Assembly: GCA_022885665.1 (NCBI GenBank)
Contig: JAGQDJ010000004.1
Coordinates: 434,001 to 498,000 of the forward strand
Direction: 5' to 3'
DNA from: Triops longicaudatus
Taxonomy: Eukaryota; Arthropoda; Branchiopoda; Notostraca; Triopsidae
DNA: 64,000 nt
Positions 51,001 through 58,483 of this stretch are shown here, piece after piece. Made by a program: the position numbers and the translations under genes. The notes beneath the pieces were generated by a model. It made no database searches. It was not told the origin of the DNA and saw nothing but the letters and a program-made list of their open reading frames with translations. The stretch's first letter is position 1. Every line of letters begins with the position of its first letter.

Positions 51001-54000
51001 GGGGAAAAAGGCATTCTTAGACCTTGGACCTTCGGAGCTCCAAGAAGGAGAACAAGGCAAAGAGCCCCGAAAGCACAGCAGACCAAAAGTATTATGGAAG
51101 ACGCTCAGCACTCTATGCACAGGGGTCTATATAAAAGAATGCGAACGAAACCAGGACCAGAGCCCAAGCAAGCTTCGTGATAGCTAGACTTTGATAAGAT
51201 TAAAAATCCTGGGACTCGGGCGGTGAATGAGGCAGCTCTCCCTTTGTGTCCTTTACCATATACCGACAAAATGTTCGCTTGGTCAAGTGGGATGCTTGCC
51301 AATCCAAAAACTTTTAAATATGAAAATCAATAGTCGAAGATAGTCGAATAGCAAAAATATACCAATCCCTTTACAGTGTCTTCTTTTTCGGTGTGCATTT
51401 TTGGTGTACACCAAATCCTACAATATCTTTTACTCCTAATTTTCTCTTTAAAATAAACAAATAACAAAATGAATAAACTTAAATTGGGAAAAATTAATCA
51501 AATAAAAATTAATGTAAATATAAAAACGGAAAATGGAAAATCGCCCAAACTGTGCAGACCAATGACCAGGTTACAGCGAACGTTATTAACAGTTTAACTC
51601 TCTGAATAAACAAATAAAGCTTTTATTTTTGAAGAAAGGCCTTTTACAGCTTCCAGATGCAAGTTGTGGCTTGAATGTTTTGGAATCAGGTCTCGCGTAA
51701 AAAGATGCTACCTCCAATCTTCTCCGCTTAAATCTATAGACAAACGTTCACAAAAAGCGCCAGGTGCCTTTTTATACACCCTCTCATAAATTACGCGCAA
51801 CCACTAAAACCAGCATTCAAATAGCCCTCGTTTTTCCTTAACTTCACTACTACAGTACCCTTAAGCTCCTAAAGCGACTTGTTTGCCACCACCCTCCCCC
51901 CACTCCCCTTTTTACGTCTAGCTTTTCGAGAAGCGGGCAAGAGCGCAACAAGAACTCTTAGTGCGCTTTATGCCAAATAACTACCCAACACAAACGATAA
52001 CGCCAACGCTTTCGTTGACAATAAATGCCGCTCCTTTAATTGCCAACAACTGTAATCGCAGTCAATCAATTTTAACCCAGCATACGCAAACACTGTGTAT
52101 GCTGGGTTAAAACACAATTTTAACCCAGCATACGCAAATCCTGTGCTTAATTTGCGCCGAATTGCACATTCAATCCGCGGAACAGATAACATTGCAAGTC
52201 ACTCATTCAGATAACGCTTTACTTTGACATGACTACAACCTGCATACGGGATGATTTAATACTATAGCGATGATATACTAAGTACATTCGTCATATTTCG
52301 CACCGAAAGTATTTTTATATTTGGTATCCCGCTCTCTGCTCAGCTTCCCCAAGACCCGGCCCACCGAAAAAAATGAGAAGCGTTGAAATCGAAACCTGCA
52401 ACTGCACCCCCCTTCTCATCAGTGCAAAAGGGAGGAATAAAAGGTGCACGCACCGACGCCCCAAAAAAGGGGTGTGTTCGAGGGGTGTTACGTGACACTA
52501 CCCCCTTCAGCCCTCTTCTCTACCACACCATCACAATATAATCTAACTAACTCTATTTTAAGCTTAGGACTACTTTTCTCAAAGCCTCTAAATTTACTTT
52601 AAGCATTACAAATGCAACAACAATGCTAAGCCCAAAAGACATGCCGTTTCTATGCACTCAATGCCTTTGGTTAACTTTCAGATTTTTATTTTCATTTTAA
52701 GAAATTTTTTTGAAGGAGGGGTTTTTGGCAAATATAGTTCATATGTGGCATAGATGTGTGGAAGCGATCAATGAGAACGAGCCGTTCATCACGGCTGTTG
52801 TGAGCCTGCCAGACAAGCCAGGTTACGTCGTCGCAGATTTTGTCGGTATTACATTCTTGCACGATGCCGAATGGCTGTTTCGAGGATCATCTCTGTATTC
52901 AACGCCCTCAAGCTGGCTAACCAAACACGAGGGAAAAATAAAGAAAAATTCAGTGGTACAAAGACCGCTTGTTATTCTCATCCTGAAATGGTACGCAACC
53001 CACACGGCTAGCTTTAATTTACTAGAACTTACAAACTTTTTTCACGGCTTCGTGCGTTTTTGTGCGTGACAAGGTGAAATCACAGCAGAATATTGTGAGA
53101 TACAAAAAGTTTACTACACACAAATTAAGCTCGTTTTCTATTTTCTAGGAAATAAAATATATCTGAATTTCTGCGATTGTTTTAACGACATAATAGAATG
53201 ACTACAAAACTGCGGTCCTAATTTTCTTGCAAAGTTTTGGGCTACAACTTACACAGTTGTTGGACACCAATTACCAAACAAGACAATTGGGGCTTCCAAC
53301 AACTACCATTTAGGCACAACTCCCCCGCTTCCAAATTATCATTTGTCAACCGCCTTAAAGCTTTAGCCCTACGCACACACATTACATCCGCAATGCAAAG
53401 AGCCTAAGCTTGGTGAAAAAAAAAAGAGAGCAAAGACTTTGCAGCTTTAACCCTCAGTCTTAATTCTTGGACCCTCACTGAGATGATTAGCATACGGTTT
53501 TCAAAACCCCTCCCTTTTTCTATTCCCCGCAGTCCCATTCTTTTCAGTTATTGTGGGACTCTGATTTTTCGCTGAAGCTCGGTTAATCTTTTAAAGTTAT
53601 GAACTTCGCCTAGCTTTGCTAATTCCAAATGTTCGTCAATTTGCACATTCCACGGCACAAAGAACGAGCAAGAAAATTGCCTTCTGGATGAGACGGCACA
53701 GCAATTCAAGACATTTTTCTAATTCACCGGAACTCAATCTTTTTCACTCTGCTTGTTTTTACGCTTTCACAGAGAAACTCGCTGTCGTGGGCTTTGCAAT
53801 TACTTTCCCATTACTAACCGTTTAATGATACAAACACTTAACATAACAGTGATAACTGGTTACACATATTTTAGCCTTTTCTTTTAAAACTGCATAGCAT
53901 TCGTTAGAATTTGCTCTCGAGTATTCACTATGCACTAACTATGCAATACTCTGAGCTACAAACTAGATTTGTATCACTTTAAATGCATAACTAGGATAAA

Positions 54001-54198
54001 AACAATTAGTAATTTGACTAATCCTTATAAATCGGGAACTAATATTTTCATAGCGCACCAAAGGATATCCGAAAAGGTGAAGTTATACGGTCTACAAGTG
54101 TGCTTGAAACTTCTGAACATATATTTGTTGTTTGTTGGGGGCTACTTTGCATCCTCAAATACTGGGAAAGAGTTCAAACATACCCGTGGTTGGGCCAT
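11944..54198 (-). CDS. hth: homothorax (Hth/MEIS TALE homeobox cofactor), 5' part; 7 exons, 3' end outside window
   Basis: Spliced from 54198-54184, 50701-50418, 47857-47716, 41769-41719, 38518-38468, 34173-33982 and 12079-11944. Seen: 290 codons plus one base, in frame across all six junctions, each with GT..AG ends. Domain order: arthropod-type start MAQPRYDDGL (1-10), a His/Ala/Ser-rich region (about 11-90), KRDKDAIYG (92-100), the MEINOX/HM domain (about 101-214, with HPLFPLLALIFEK, CTPREPGVAGGDVCSSES, IRQEKPYY, VLRFHLLELEK and [20 protein letters not shown]), an acidic/Asn/Thr stretch, and a Pro/Ser/Gly linker. Known for the family: the HM domain binds Exd/PBX and drives its nuclear import, and a three-residue-loop homeodomain binds TGACAG-type sites. 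No homeodomain was found here; by family length about 180-200 residues are missing. PKNOX/PREP is excluded by the MEIS/Hth-specific MAQPR start and [13 protein letters not shown]. The family call is near certain; the species is not known. Confidence 0.97.
12992..13011 (+). other. G-run tract (possible quadruplex)
   Basis: GGG, then six G, then six G, with two-base spacers. A quadruplex needs one of the long runs to be split. Intron 6, about 0.9 kb inside its 3' end. Confidence 0.45.
14991..15002. repeat. (AG)6 microsatellite
   Basis: Twelve nt of perfect AG repeat in intron 6. Confidence 0.7.
18972..19020 (+). other. G-quadruplex-type tract with seven G-runs
   Basis: G-runs of 3, 3, 4, 3, 4, 3 and 5 at 18972, 18979, 18985, 18992, 18996, 19007 and 19016, with loops of 1-7 nt. 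It fits the canonical four-run quadruplex rule several times over. It lies on the strand opposite to hth, so the hth pre-mRNA is C-rich here. Confidence 0.6.
21827..21843 (+). other. G-run tract (possible quadruplex)
   Basis: GGG-A-G5-A-G7 in intron 6; purine-only, so a triplex or quadruplex is possible. Confidence 0.45.
25331..25369. repeat. (CAA)n-(AAT)n microsatellite
   Basis: CAACAACAAC passes into A6 and then AATAATAATA and A-rich units over 39 nt in intron 6. Confidence 0.7.
26202..26234. repeat. 11-bp perfect inverted repeat, 11-nt loop
   Basis: AGCGACAGGGT (26202-26212) pairs with ACCCTGTCGCT (26224-26234). It is GC-rich and would make a stable hairpin. It lies inside intron 6 with no terminator or RNA gene context. 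Confidence 0.6.
31147..31162. repeat. (TG)8 microsatellite
   Basis: Sixteen nt of perfect TG repeat in intron 6, preceded by the imperfect TGTATA unit. Confidence 0.8.
33747..33774. repeat. 28-bp near-palindrome, AT-rich
   Basis: AAATGTT, then the palindrome ACAATATTGT, then AACATTT, separated by TT and TC; 12 of 14 pairs match. It lies in an A/T-rich tract about 210 nt inside the exon 6 donor. Confidence 0.6.
33982..34173 (-). CDS. hth: hth exon 6: second half of HM domain and acidic/Asn-Thr linker
   Basis: 192 nt, phase 0 in and out. Acceptor TTCATTTTAG precedes GTG CAT GAG; donor GTAAGT follows GAC GTG. It encodes residues 182-245: [30 protein letters not shown], then a divergent hydrophilic stretch (STKPDLGDSNNNSG) and TSHTDGSSTPDV. 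The first 33 residues complete the HM domain and match insect Hth. The TSHTDG.STPDV end is also arthropod-like and precedes RPPSS in exon 7. Reading past the donor would add only VSPIFNFSFLLV before a stop. The longest intron of the window (21,902 nt) follows. Confidence 0.98.
34174..38467 (-). other. hth: hth intron 5
   Basis: GTAAGT..TAG, phase 0. It includes a pyrimidine microsatellite-like tract around 35500-35540, a run of C at 34418-34435 and a TGATTGAT-type motif (38409-38402) about 60 nt inside the donor. No exon recognised. Confidence 0.9.
38468..38518 (-). CDS. hth: hth exon 5: 51-nt microexon, MVQAIQVLRFHLLELEK
   Basis: Again exactly 17 codons, phase 0 in and out. Acceptor TTTTTTTACAG precedes ATG GTC CAA; donor GTAAGT follows AAG. 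It encodes residues 165-181, an amphipathic helix of the HM domain that is almost invariant in MEIS/Hth proteins (MEIS1 has MIQAIQVLRFHLLELEK). The internal ATG at its start is not a plausible initiator, because it sits in mid-domain directly after the acceptor. The intron side of the acceptor is very A/T-rich (38521-38660). Intron 5 (4,294 nt) follows. Confidence 0.98.
38519..41718 (-). other. hth: hth intron 4
   Basis: GTAAGT..CAG, phase 0, between the two 51-nt microexons. The 3' end next to exon 5 (38521-38660) is A/T-rich. No exon, RNA gene or mobile element recognised. Confidence 0.9.
41719..41769 (-). CDS. hth: hth exon 4: 51-nt microexon, IRQEKPYYIADPEVDSL
   Basis: Exactly 17 codons, phase 0 in and out. 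Acceptor CTTTCGCAG precedes ATA CGA CAA; donor GTAAGT follows CTG. It encodes residues 148-164. From memory, Drosophila has IRSQKPYYTADPEVDSL and vertebrate MEIS1 has IRAEKPLFSSNPELDNL here, so it is a clear orthologous exon inside the HM domain. Single-frame ORF detection would miss it; it is found only by looking for the missing segment between exons 3 and 5. Its length is a multiple of three and it is phase symmetric, so skipping would remove 17 residues without a frameshift. Intron 4 (3,200 nt) follows. Confidence 0.97.
43455..43823 (+). promoter_or_regulatory. CCAAT/CRE cluster in hth intron 3
   Basis: On the plus strand: CCAATGACGTGA at 43455-43466 (CCAAT overlapping a CRE-like TGACGTGA), CCAAT at 43777-43781, CCAAT at 43805-43809 and a perfect palindromic CRE, TGACGTCA, at 43816-43823. 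A C-run tract sits at 43719-43741. Together these resemble an enhancer or cryptic promoter. No transcript start or TATA box can be assigned. Confidence 0.25.
43719..43741 (-). other. C-run tract; G-quadruplex possible on minus strand and in hth pre-mRNA
   Basis: Plus strand shows C7, C4 and C5 with short A/C spacers; on the minus strand these are G-runs, in the sense of the hth transcript. It sits between the CCAAT/CRE motifs of intron 3. Confidence 0.45.
46746..46767 (+). other. G-quadruplex-type tract, four runs
   Basis: Runs of 5, 6, 3 and 3 G separated by TT, TT and A. Canonical quadruplex pattern on the plus strand in intron 3. Confidence 0.6.
47716..47857 (-). CDS. hth: hth exon 3: first half of the MEINOX/HM domain
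   Basis: 142 nt, phase 2 in and phase 0 out. Acceptor ATTTTGTAG is followed by A CAT CCC; the A completes Gly100. Donor GTAAGT follows CAG. It encodes residues 101-147, from HPLFPLLALIFEK through CTPREPGVAGGDVCSSES to FNEDIAVFSKQ. This is the most conserved block of the MEIS/Hth family, nearly identical between flies and vertebrates. In the family this region supplies the helical surface that contacts the PBC-A region of Exd/PBX. No substitution stands out as damaging. Intron 3 (5,946 nt) follows. Confidence 0.98.
47858..50417 (-). other. hth: hth intron 2
   Basis: GTAAGA..TAG, phase 2. It is mixed-composition DNA with an A/T-rich part at 49100-49450 and a GC-richer part at 48220-48760 that opens long frames on both strands without recognisable similarity. 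I see no exon, RNA gene or transposon. Confidence 0.9.
50418..50701 (-). CDS. hth: hth exon 2: YDDGL to KRDKDAIYG, His/Ala-rich N-terminal region
   Basis: 284 nt, phase 0 in and phase 2 out. Acceptor TTTTCCACAG precedes TAT GAT GAT; donor GTAAGA follows TAC GG. It encodes residues 6-99 and the first two bases of Gly100: YDDGLAAHYGSMDV, MYDPHAAHHRS, a His/Ser stretch, HLNHG followed by an alanine run encoded by GCN codons, then VPDVHKRDKDAIYG. The MYDPHA and KRDKDAIY blocks are conserved from insects to vertebrates; the His/Ala-rich middle is low complexity and variable in length in the family. This exon is the most GC-rich coding part, so other frames on both strands also stay open across it; those are shadows. 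Intron 2 (2,560 nt) follows. Confidence 0.96.
50702..54183 (-). other. hth: hth intron 1
   Basis: GTATGT..CAG. It contains an A/T-rich tract at 51420-51540, a triplicated hairpin repeat at 52067-52138 with an Exd-Hth-like site beside it, and an open frame on the opposite strand at 52743-53069. No further hth exon is needed or seen between MAQPR and YDDGL. Confidence 0.9.
52067..52138. repeat. triplicated repeat forming a 16-bp perfect hairpin
   Basis: TTTTAACCCAGCATAC at 52070-52085 is followed after 11 nt by its exact reverse complement at 52097-52112, then by a direct copy at 52118-52133. The direct copies are identical over 24 nt (52067-52090 and 52115-52138) and similar beyond. The arms could fold as a strong hairpin. 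Origin unknown: possible mobile-element terminus or local template-switch event. Confidence 0.85.
54184..54198 (-). CDS. hth: hth coding exon 1 (MAQPR)
   Basis: Only five codons, ATG GCC CAA CCA CGG, then donor GTATGT (54183-54178). Joined to exon 2 they give MAQPRYDDGL, the same start I recall for Drosophila Hth; vertebrate MEIS1 begins MAQRYDDL. The exon ends in phase 0. This is the conventional start, but its context is weak: the base at -3 is T (TACATGG). The frame is also open upstream for another 104 codons, so translation could begin further 5' (see the leader entry). Intron 1 follows (3,482 nt). The splice is secure because exon 2 opens exactly at YDD. Confidence 0.93.
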
Positions 54199-54510
54199 GT
54201 AGGCTCGAGCACCAAGTTCTCCAGCGTACCGTTCCACTTTATAATATCCCGGAGGAGATGGTCCAGCCGGGTCGGTTACTACGGGAGTAGCGGCCGGCGT
54301 GGGAGAGGGTTCGGGGGAAGCAACACTGGTCAAACCGGCTGAGTGCTTAGCGGCGGCAGGGAAACCGAAGCTTGCCGAGCCAAGCAGGCTAAGGCCGGTG
54401 TGTTGAGCAGGCGAGAGTGGCGGGGTCGGAGCAACCGGGCTCCAACCGACGTCTACCCGACGGCGCTCTATGTTGGCCCCTGCGAGTACTACGGACAAGG
54501 GATTGTTGCG
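54199..54510 (-). other. hth: hth 5' leader: in-frame open GC-rich stretch before MAQPR (5' UTR or N-terminal extension)
   Basis: Upstream of the MAQPR start the same frame stays open for 104 codons, back to a TAA at 54513-54511. It contains no other ATG. The conceptual product is rich in Pro, Ala, Ser and Thr (for example APTPPLSPAQHTG and PEPSPTPAATPVV) and ends KVERYAGELGARAY just before MAQPR. In DNA this GC-rich, an open run this long has only a few percent chance by my rough estimate, so it may be coding. A possible 3' splice site lies at its upstream edge: CTAAC, a branch-point-like motif, then AG at 54490-54489 or 54481-54480. The polypyrimidine tract is weak. The simpler reading is a GC-rich 5' UTR. 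I keep both. Confidence 0.5.
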
Positions 54511-57500
54511 TTAACGGGTTAGAGCTTTTACGGGAATTGTACTGCAGAGATTTCGAAATAGATCTCTTACTGCGAACAGTACAGATGGGGAATTCGGTAT
54601 TGTTAGGATATTCAAAGGGAAAATGTAGTAAACTCACTGAGCACAGCACGATAGGAATTTTTGTACGAGAAATAATTATTTCACTCACGAATAAACACTA
54701 ACACTCCACTGGAAAAAGATCATACATTCTGGAGCTCAGGTGTGATGTGTAATCCAAACTACTGGGAAGAGAATGGTAGCCGGTGATGATGACGATGTGG
54801 TCGGAAATAACTCGATCCAACTCTTTTCGAGGGAAATGCCCAACCCGTTTGCAATTTGTATGTTATATGCCGAAAATTGATGGCTTGTAACGCAGACAAT
54901 GTTGCACGTAAACTTCCGGAGCTTTTGAAGCTCAAAGTTAGGGTCGAATTGTTGCTTGTAATTAGCAACACTGGTCTGTCCAACCTTGCTTCGTCATGAT
55001 GCTCACCCAGCTACAGGATGTTACACCAAAATCTTCAATACTTCGAAAATGTTCTGCTGAAAATTTCCAATAACGGATTTTTCTTTTAATCACCGGATGA
55101 GCTGGTAAACTTTCCAACACGAAGATCAAAATACAGTAAGTAATCCAAACGATGGGGGGATTAAACTGATTCACTAGCACACTTAGAATTTGGCGGTACA
55201 ATTATCAATGTACCACACTGCTTTCGCGAAACTTACTATTTTTAGTAAAAAGAAGCCAAAAACCGTTGTGAATATGGCTCATGGAAAATAGACACTTTTT
55301 CTATAAATATTCCTGTTGTATTATGTAACGGTTGTATTGCGGTTTAATGCGTCGAACTAGCTATTGTCGAGCAGCAACGATCAACTTGAAAGAACACGCA
55401 CACGTTGAGTGCCGTGGCACGACTGTCAATCAGCCGAGCGCCACAGGCTGACTGCAAATGGATGAGGTCGCTGGCTAGCCAGCTTTGAGGGACGCAGGCT
55501 AAAACAGGGCCAAACGGACCCGAGTCGCGGCAGGACACTGGGTAAAAACGGGGAGACGTACGCTCGGCAGCGCTAAAGCCCGCGTCACTACCAAGTTCTC
55601 CTGCCTTGCCTTAAAGCAAGCCTATCTAGCTGAGCTCGCGGTAAAGGTTCCCCCATGTGAACCGGTGAGGATGCGCAAAGCAGGCGTAGTTCGGGGAAGC
55701 CACTTTGGCGCTAGTGCGCAGGGCTATTAGTTCAAAACGCCTCGCTGGGCGGAACCGGAGATCCTGGCGTCCATAAAAGCTTGGATTTGCCTTCCTATTG
55801 CTTAGGTGGCTTAACAAGGCCGCCTACCAGGAATAGCCACTGCAAAATCGCACCAATGGGATAGGCGCCATGGGAGGCAAGATGCGGTAAAAACGATTTT
55901 GTACCTGAAAGGTGGGTTTAATTAAAAGCAAATGCATGCCGTCCCGGTAAAAGGTAAAAATGGGGTACACCTTTTCAATGGACAGTCTATAGCTAGCGAA
56001 CAGTTGAACTAGCACAACCTCGCGCTGTTAATGGCGCAAAAACTTGGCTTTGAGCACTTGGCTTTCTAATATACAACTTTTTAATGCCCTAAAAGGAGTA
56101 TTGCCATTTTAGACGCCATAATGCAACGCTTAACGCTTAAATGATCTATAATCCGGACACTTCACTATGATAATTAGAGTCTCGAAAAGGACGCTTAAAT
56201 TCTACCCTTGACTACTTCTGCTCAAAGAGCGGCTTGAAATTCAGCTAGTTTCTCTGAAAAGCGTTCTTAAAATCTGCTCTGAAGAAATTTAAGCGTTTAA
56301 GGGAGCTTTGTCCATGGCATAAATGACCAATCAAGCTTCAAGTTGTACACGGCTTCAAATGGCTCTGAATGAATTAAACTTTATACACACAATCCCCCGG
56401 TGCCTGCAATTTTTGTACGGGAGCAGCAACGCTGTTTTTATTGTTCAGTACATCACGTAAATGGATATCGATGACCATCGAACCATACTTCTCCATTTAC
56501 GCTAGATTCTGTTTCCCGTACCCAATTTCAAACTTCTCGGCAGGGTAAAGAAATCGGTACGGTCTTGTAGGTATTAAACCCCTCAATCAGTTTTACCAAA
56601 CTGTGCTATAAAGAGCTGTTGACAGTTTTTGAGTAGAAAGACACGCTTTGAGTCGCTAATAACCCATCTCCGTACAGTGATGCCCAAACGACGACCTTAG
56701 AAAATATCGGGGTGCTGCGTGTATAGGAAAACTCGCCAACACGAATGTTCCGAGATTGACGTCCATGCACCGTAAATAGTAATTAGCCCTCGAAGAAGCA
56801 CAAACACCTGAAGTGAATTCTTATGTACAGGAAAAATCATTATTTTAACCATATATACAAGAATTATACTCTTGTCCTCTACTTCTATGATTTAGGGTTA
56901 AAAAAAAATATTCATTTCGTTCCGAAAAATTCAGCTTGGCATGAGCAACTAACATCGGGCCAAGGAAGAGAATAGAGAAACCTCAAAAAAAGGGTGTGCC
57001 CGAGGACATGTCCATCAACGTTCGATATTATGGTACCTCCTTGGAAGGACGTAGAGTTTCGGTTTAGCTGATCCCGTTATTACAAGTTTTAATCACCAGC
57101 TTTTTCGAGTGTAGCGGTGAAGTGATGTGTGATGTAGACGGCGTGAGGGGGTCCAATTCACACAAGTCATAAAGCTACACCATTGCTACATACGACTTAT
57201 TGGGAAACGCCACCCAAATCCCCCACAAGCAAGCAAGCTAGTACAAAAGCCAAGATAGGAAGGTTTCGCTCATTCAGTGAGCCAGGAATTTCTTGCTTTG
57301 CATACACCAGGGTCCTGTCTGTCAACTGTCATTCAAACTTGGGTCCCCCTTCAGCTCCACGCACCACGAAAGGAACACAAGGCGATACTTCCTTTCCCTC
57401 CTCTCTCTCATGCTCTCCCCCCTCTGAGCATCTTCTCAAATAAGCCAAAAAGTCAGTTCTTTGGGGGACGGCTCTCTTTTCTTCCTTCTCCCCATCATCC

Positions 57501-58365
57501 CCTAAACGCCCCCGCACGGCTGCTCGGCCATGCAAATTCTCCTCTGACAAGCTTGACATGTTTTTGAAAAGCCAAAACCTTTTCGGGTTTAATTCCAACA
57601 TGCCGCTCGCTCACTTGCTCGCTTTTCCGTTTGCTGCAAGTGTTTCCCCTACCAACGGTCATCGAGTACCTTTAATGGCAATTTGGCCAAAAAGATTTGC
57701 ACAGGGATTTGGCTTTCTTGCGAAACCTAAAGGTTTTGGACTGTCCAATCTCCCCTGCTTTCTTAAAAGCTTCAACAGCTATTGGACTTGCTTATGATTG
57801 AAAAAGCTTAGAAGGTGAAAAAGGGAGAAGTTTTCTGCAAGCGTCGTCTCCAGATGGAGAAATTCCTGAAAAATCTGAAAACGAGTGCAAAGCCTTTCTT
57901 AACCCTATAACTCAGCCAAGTCAACCTTTTTTTGGTGGATAGGACTCGAAAATTCAAAGCTTTGAAAATAAGAGCGCGTTTGTACGGTAGTCTACTCAAT
58001 AGTGTTTGGCGTTACAATGTATATTGTAACATAAAAGGACCTCACACTTTATTTGACAAGTCTGATGGTTGAGGACAAAAAGCAAAAAAGTCACCATAAA
58101 CCGGGAGGTCCATAAAAGTGAATTGCCCCCTTGCTCAAAGCCTCTCTGGTCCAGCATACTAAATTCAAGTTTAAACGCTTTCTGGACCTCATCGCAACCT
58201 TTTTTCCTCCCCTTACAGACTTTCTTGTCCTTCTTATGTCATCTCCCTGTCTGTTTCGTGGAGGGGGTGAGTTTTGGGGAGGGTAAAAAGGTAGCAGCGA
58301 GGGAGGCCAGGGTGGAAGTGAGGCTTGAAATTGAGAAGGTTTGAAACAATAAAACTCGGACTTAC
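54511..58365. other. upstream flank of hth leader (or intron of an extended hth transcript)
   Basis: No exon seen. A GC-richer segment at 55370-55830 includes a perfect Exd-Hth decamer (55423-55432). The rest is A/T-leaning, without repeats of note. If the 58366-58483 exon is real and joins the leader, this whole stretch is a phase-1 intron of about 3.9 kb. Confidence 0.6.
55423..55432 (-). promoter_or_regulatory. Exd/PBX-Hth/MEIS composite binding site TGATTGACAG
   Basis: Read on the minus strand (the gene's strand), 55432-55423 is TGATTGACAG, an exact match to the established PBX-PREP/MEIS (Exd-Hth) decamer. It lies about 1.2 kb upstream of the MAQPR start. An exact 10-mer is expected about 0.12 times in both strands of a window this size under equal base use. 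Function is inferred from the motif only. Confidence 0.5.
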
Positions 58366-58483
58366 GTCGTCTTGAGTCGCATCGTCTCCTAGTTTCGTCA
58401 TCTGTTTTATCCAACCTTTCTCTATTACTGCCCACTACATTTACTTTTGGATGTGCATCTTCATTGATCTCGAAGTCCGTCAT
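58366..58483 (-). CDS. candidate upstream first coding exon (unproven), possibly spliced to the hth leader
   Basis: A frame starting at ATG (58483-58481) runs 39 codons plus one base to a perfect donor GTAAGT (58365-58360). The 39 residues are strikingly hydrophilic (MTDFEINEDAHPKVNVV, then a D/E/R/K-rich stretch ending TRRRCDSRR); about half are charged. Composition changes to a Pro/Phe/Ser-rich, non-coding-looking frame right after the donor, as expected at an exon end. The start has G at -3. The exon ends in phase 1, which is the phase needed to enter either candidate acceptor at 54489 or 54480 and continue the open frame into MAQPR. It cannot join exon 2 directly in frame (phase 0 required). 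I recognise no homologue. It may be a chance ORF or belong to another transcript. Confidence 0.3.
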
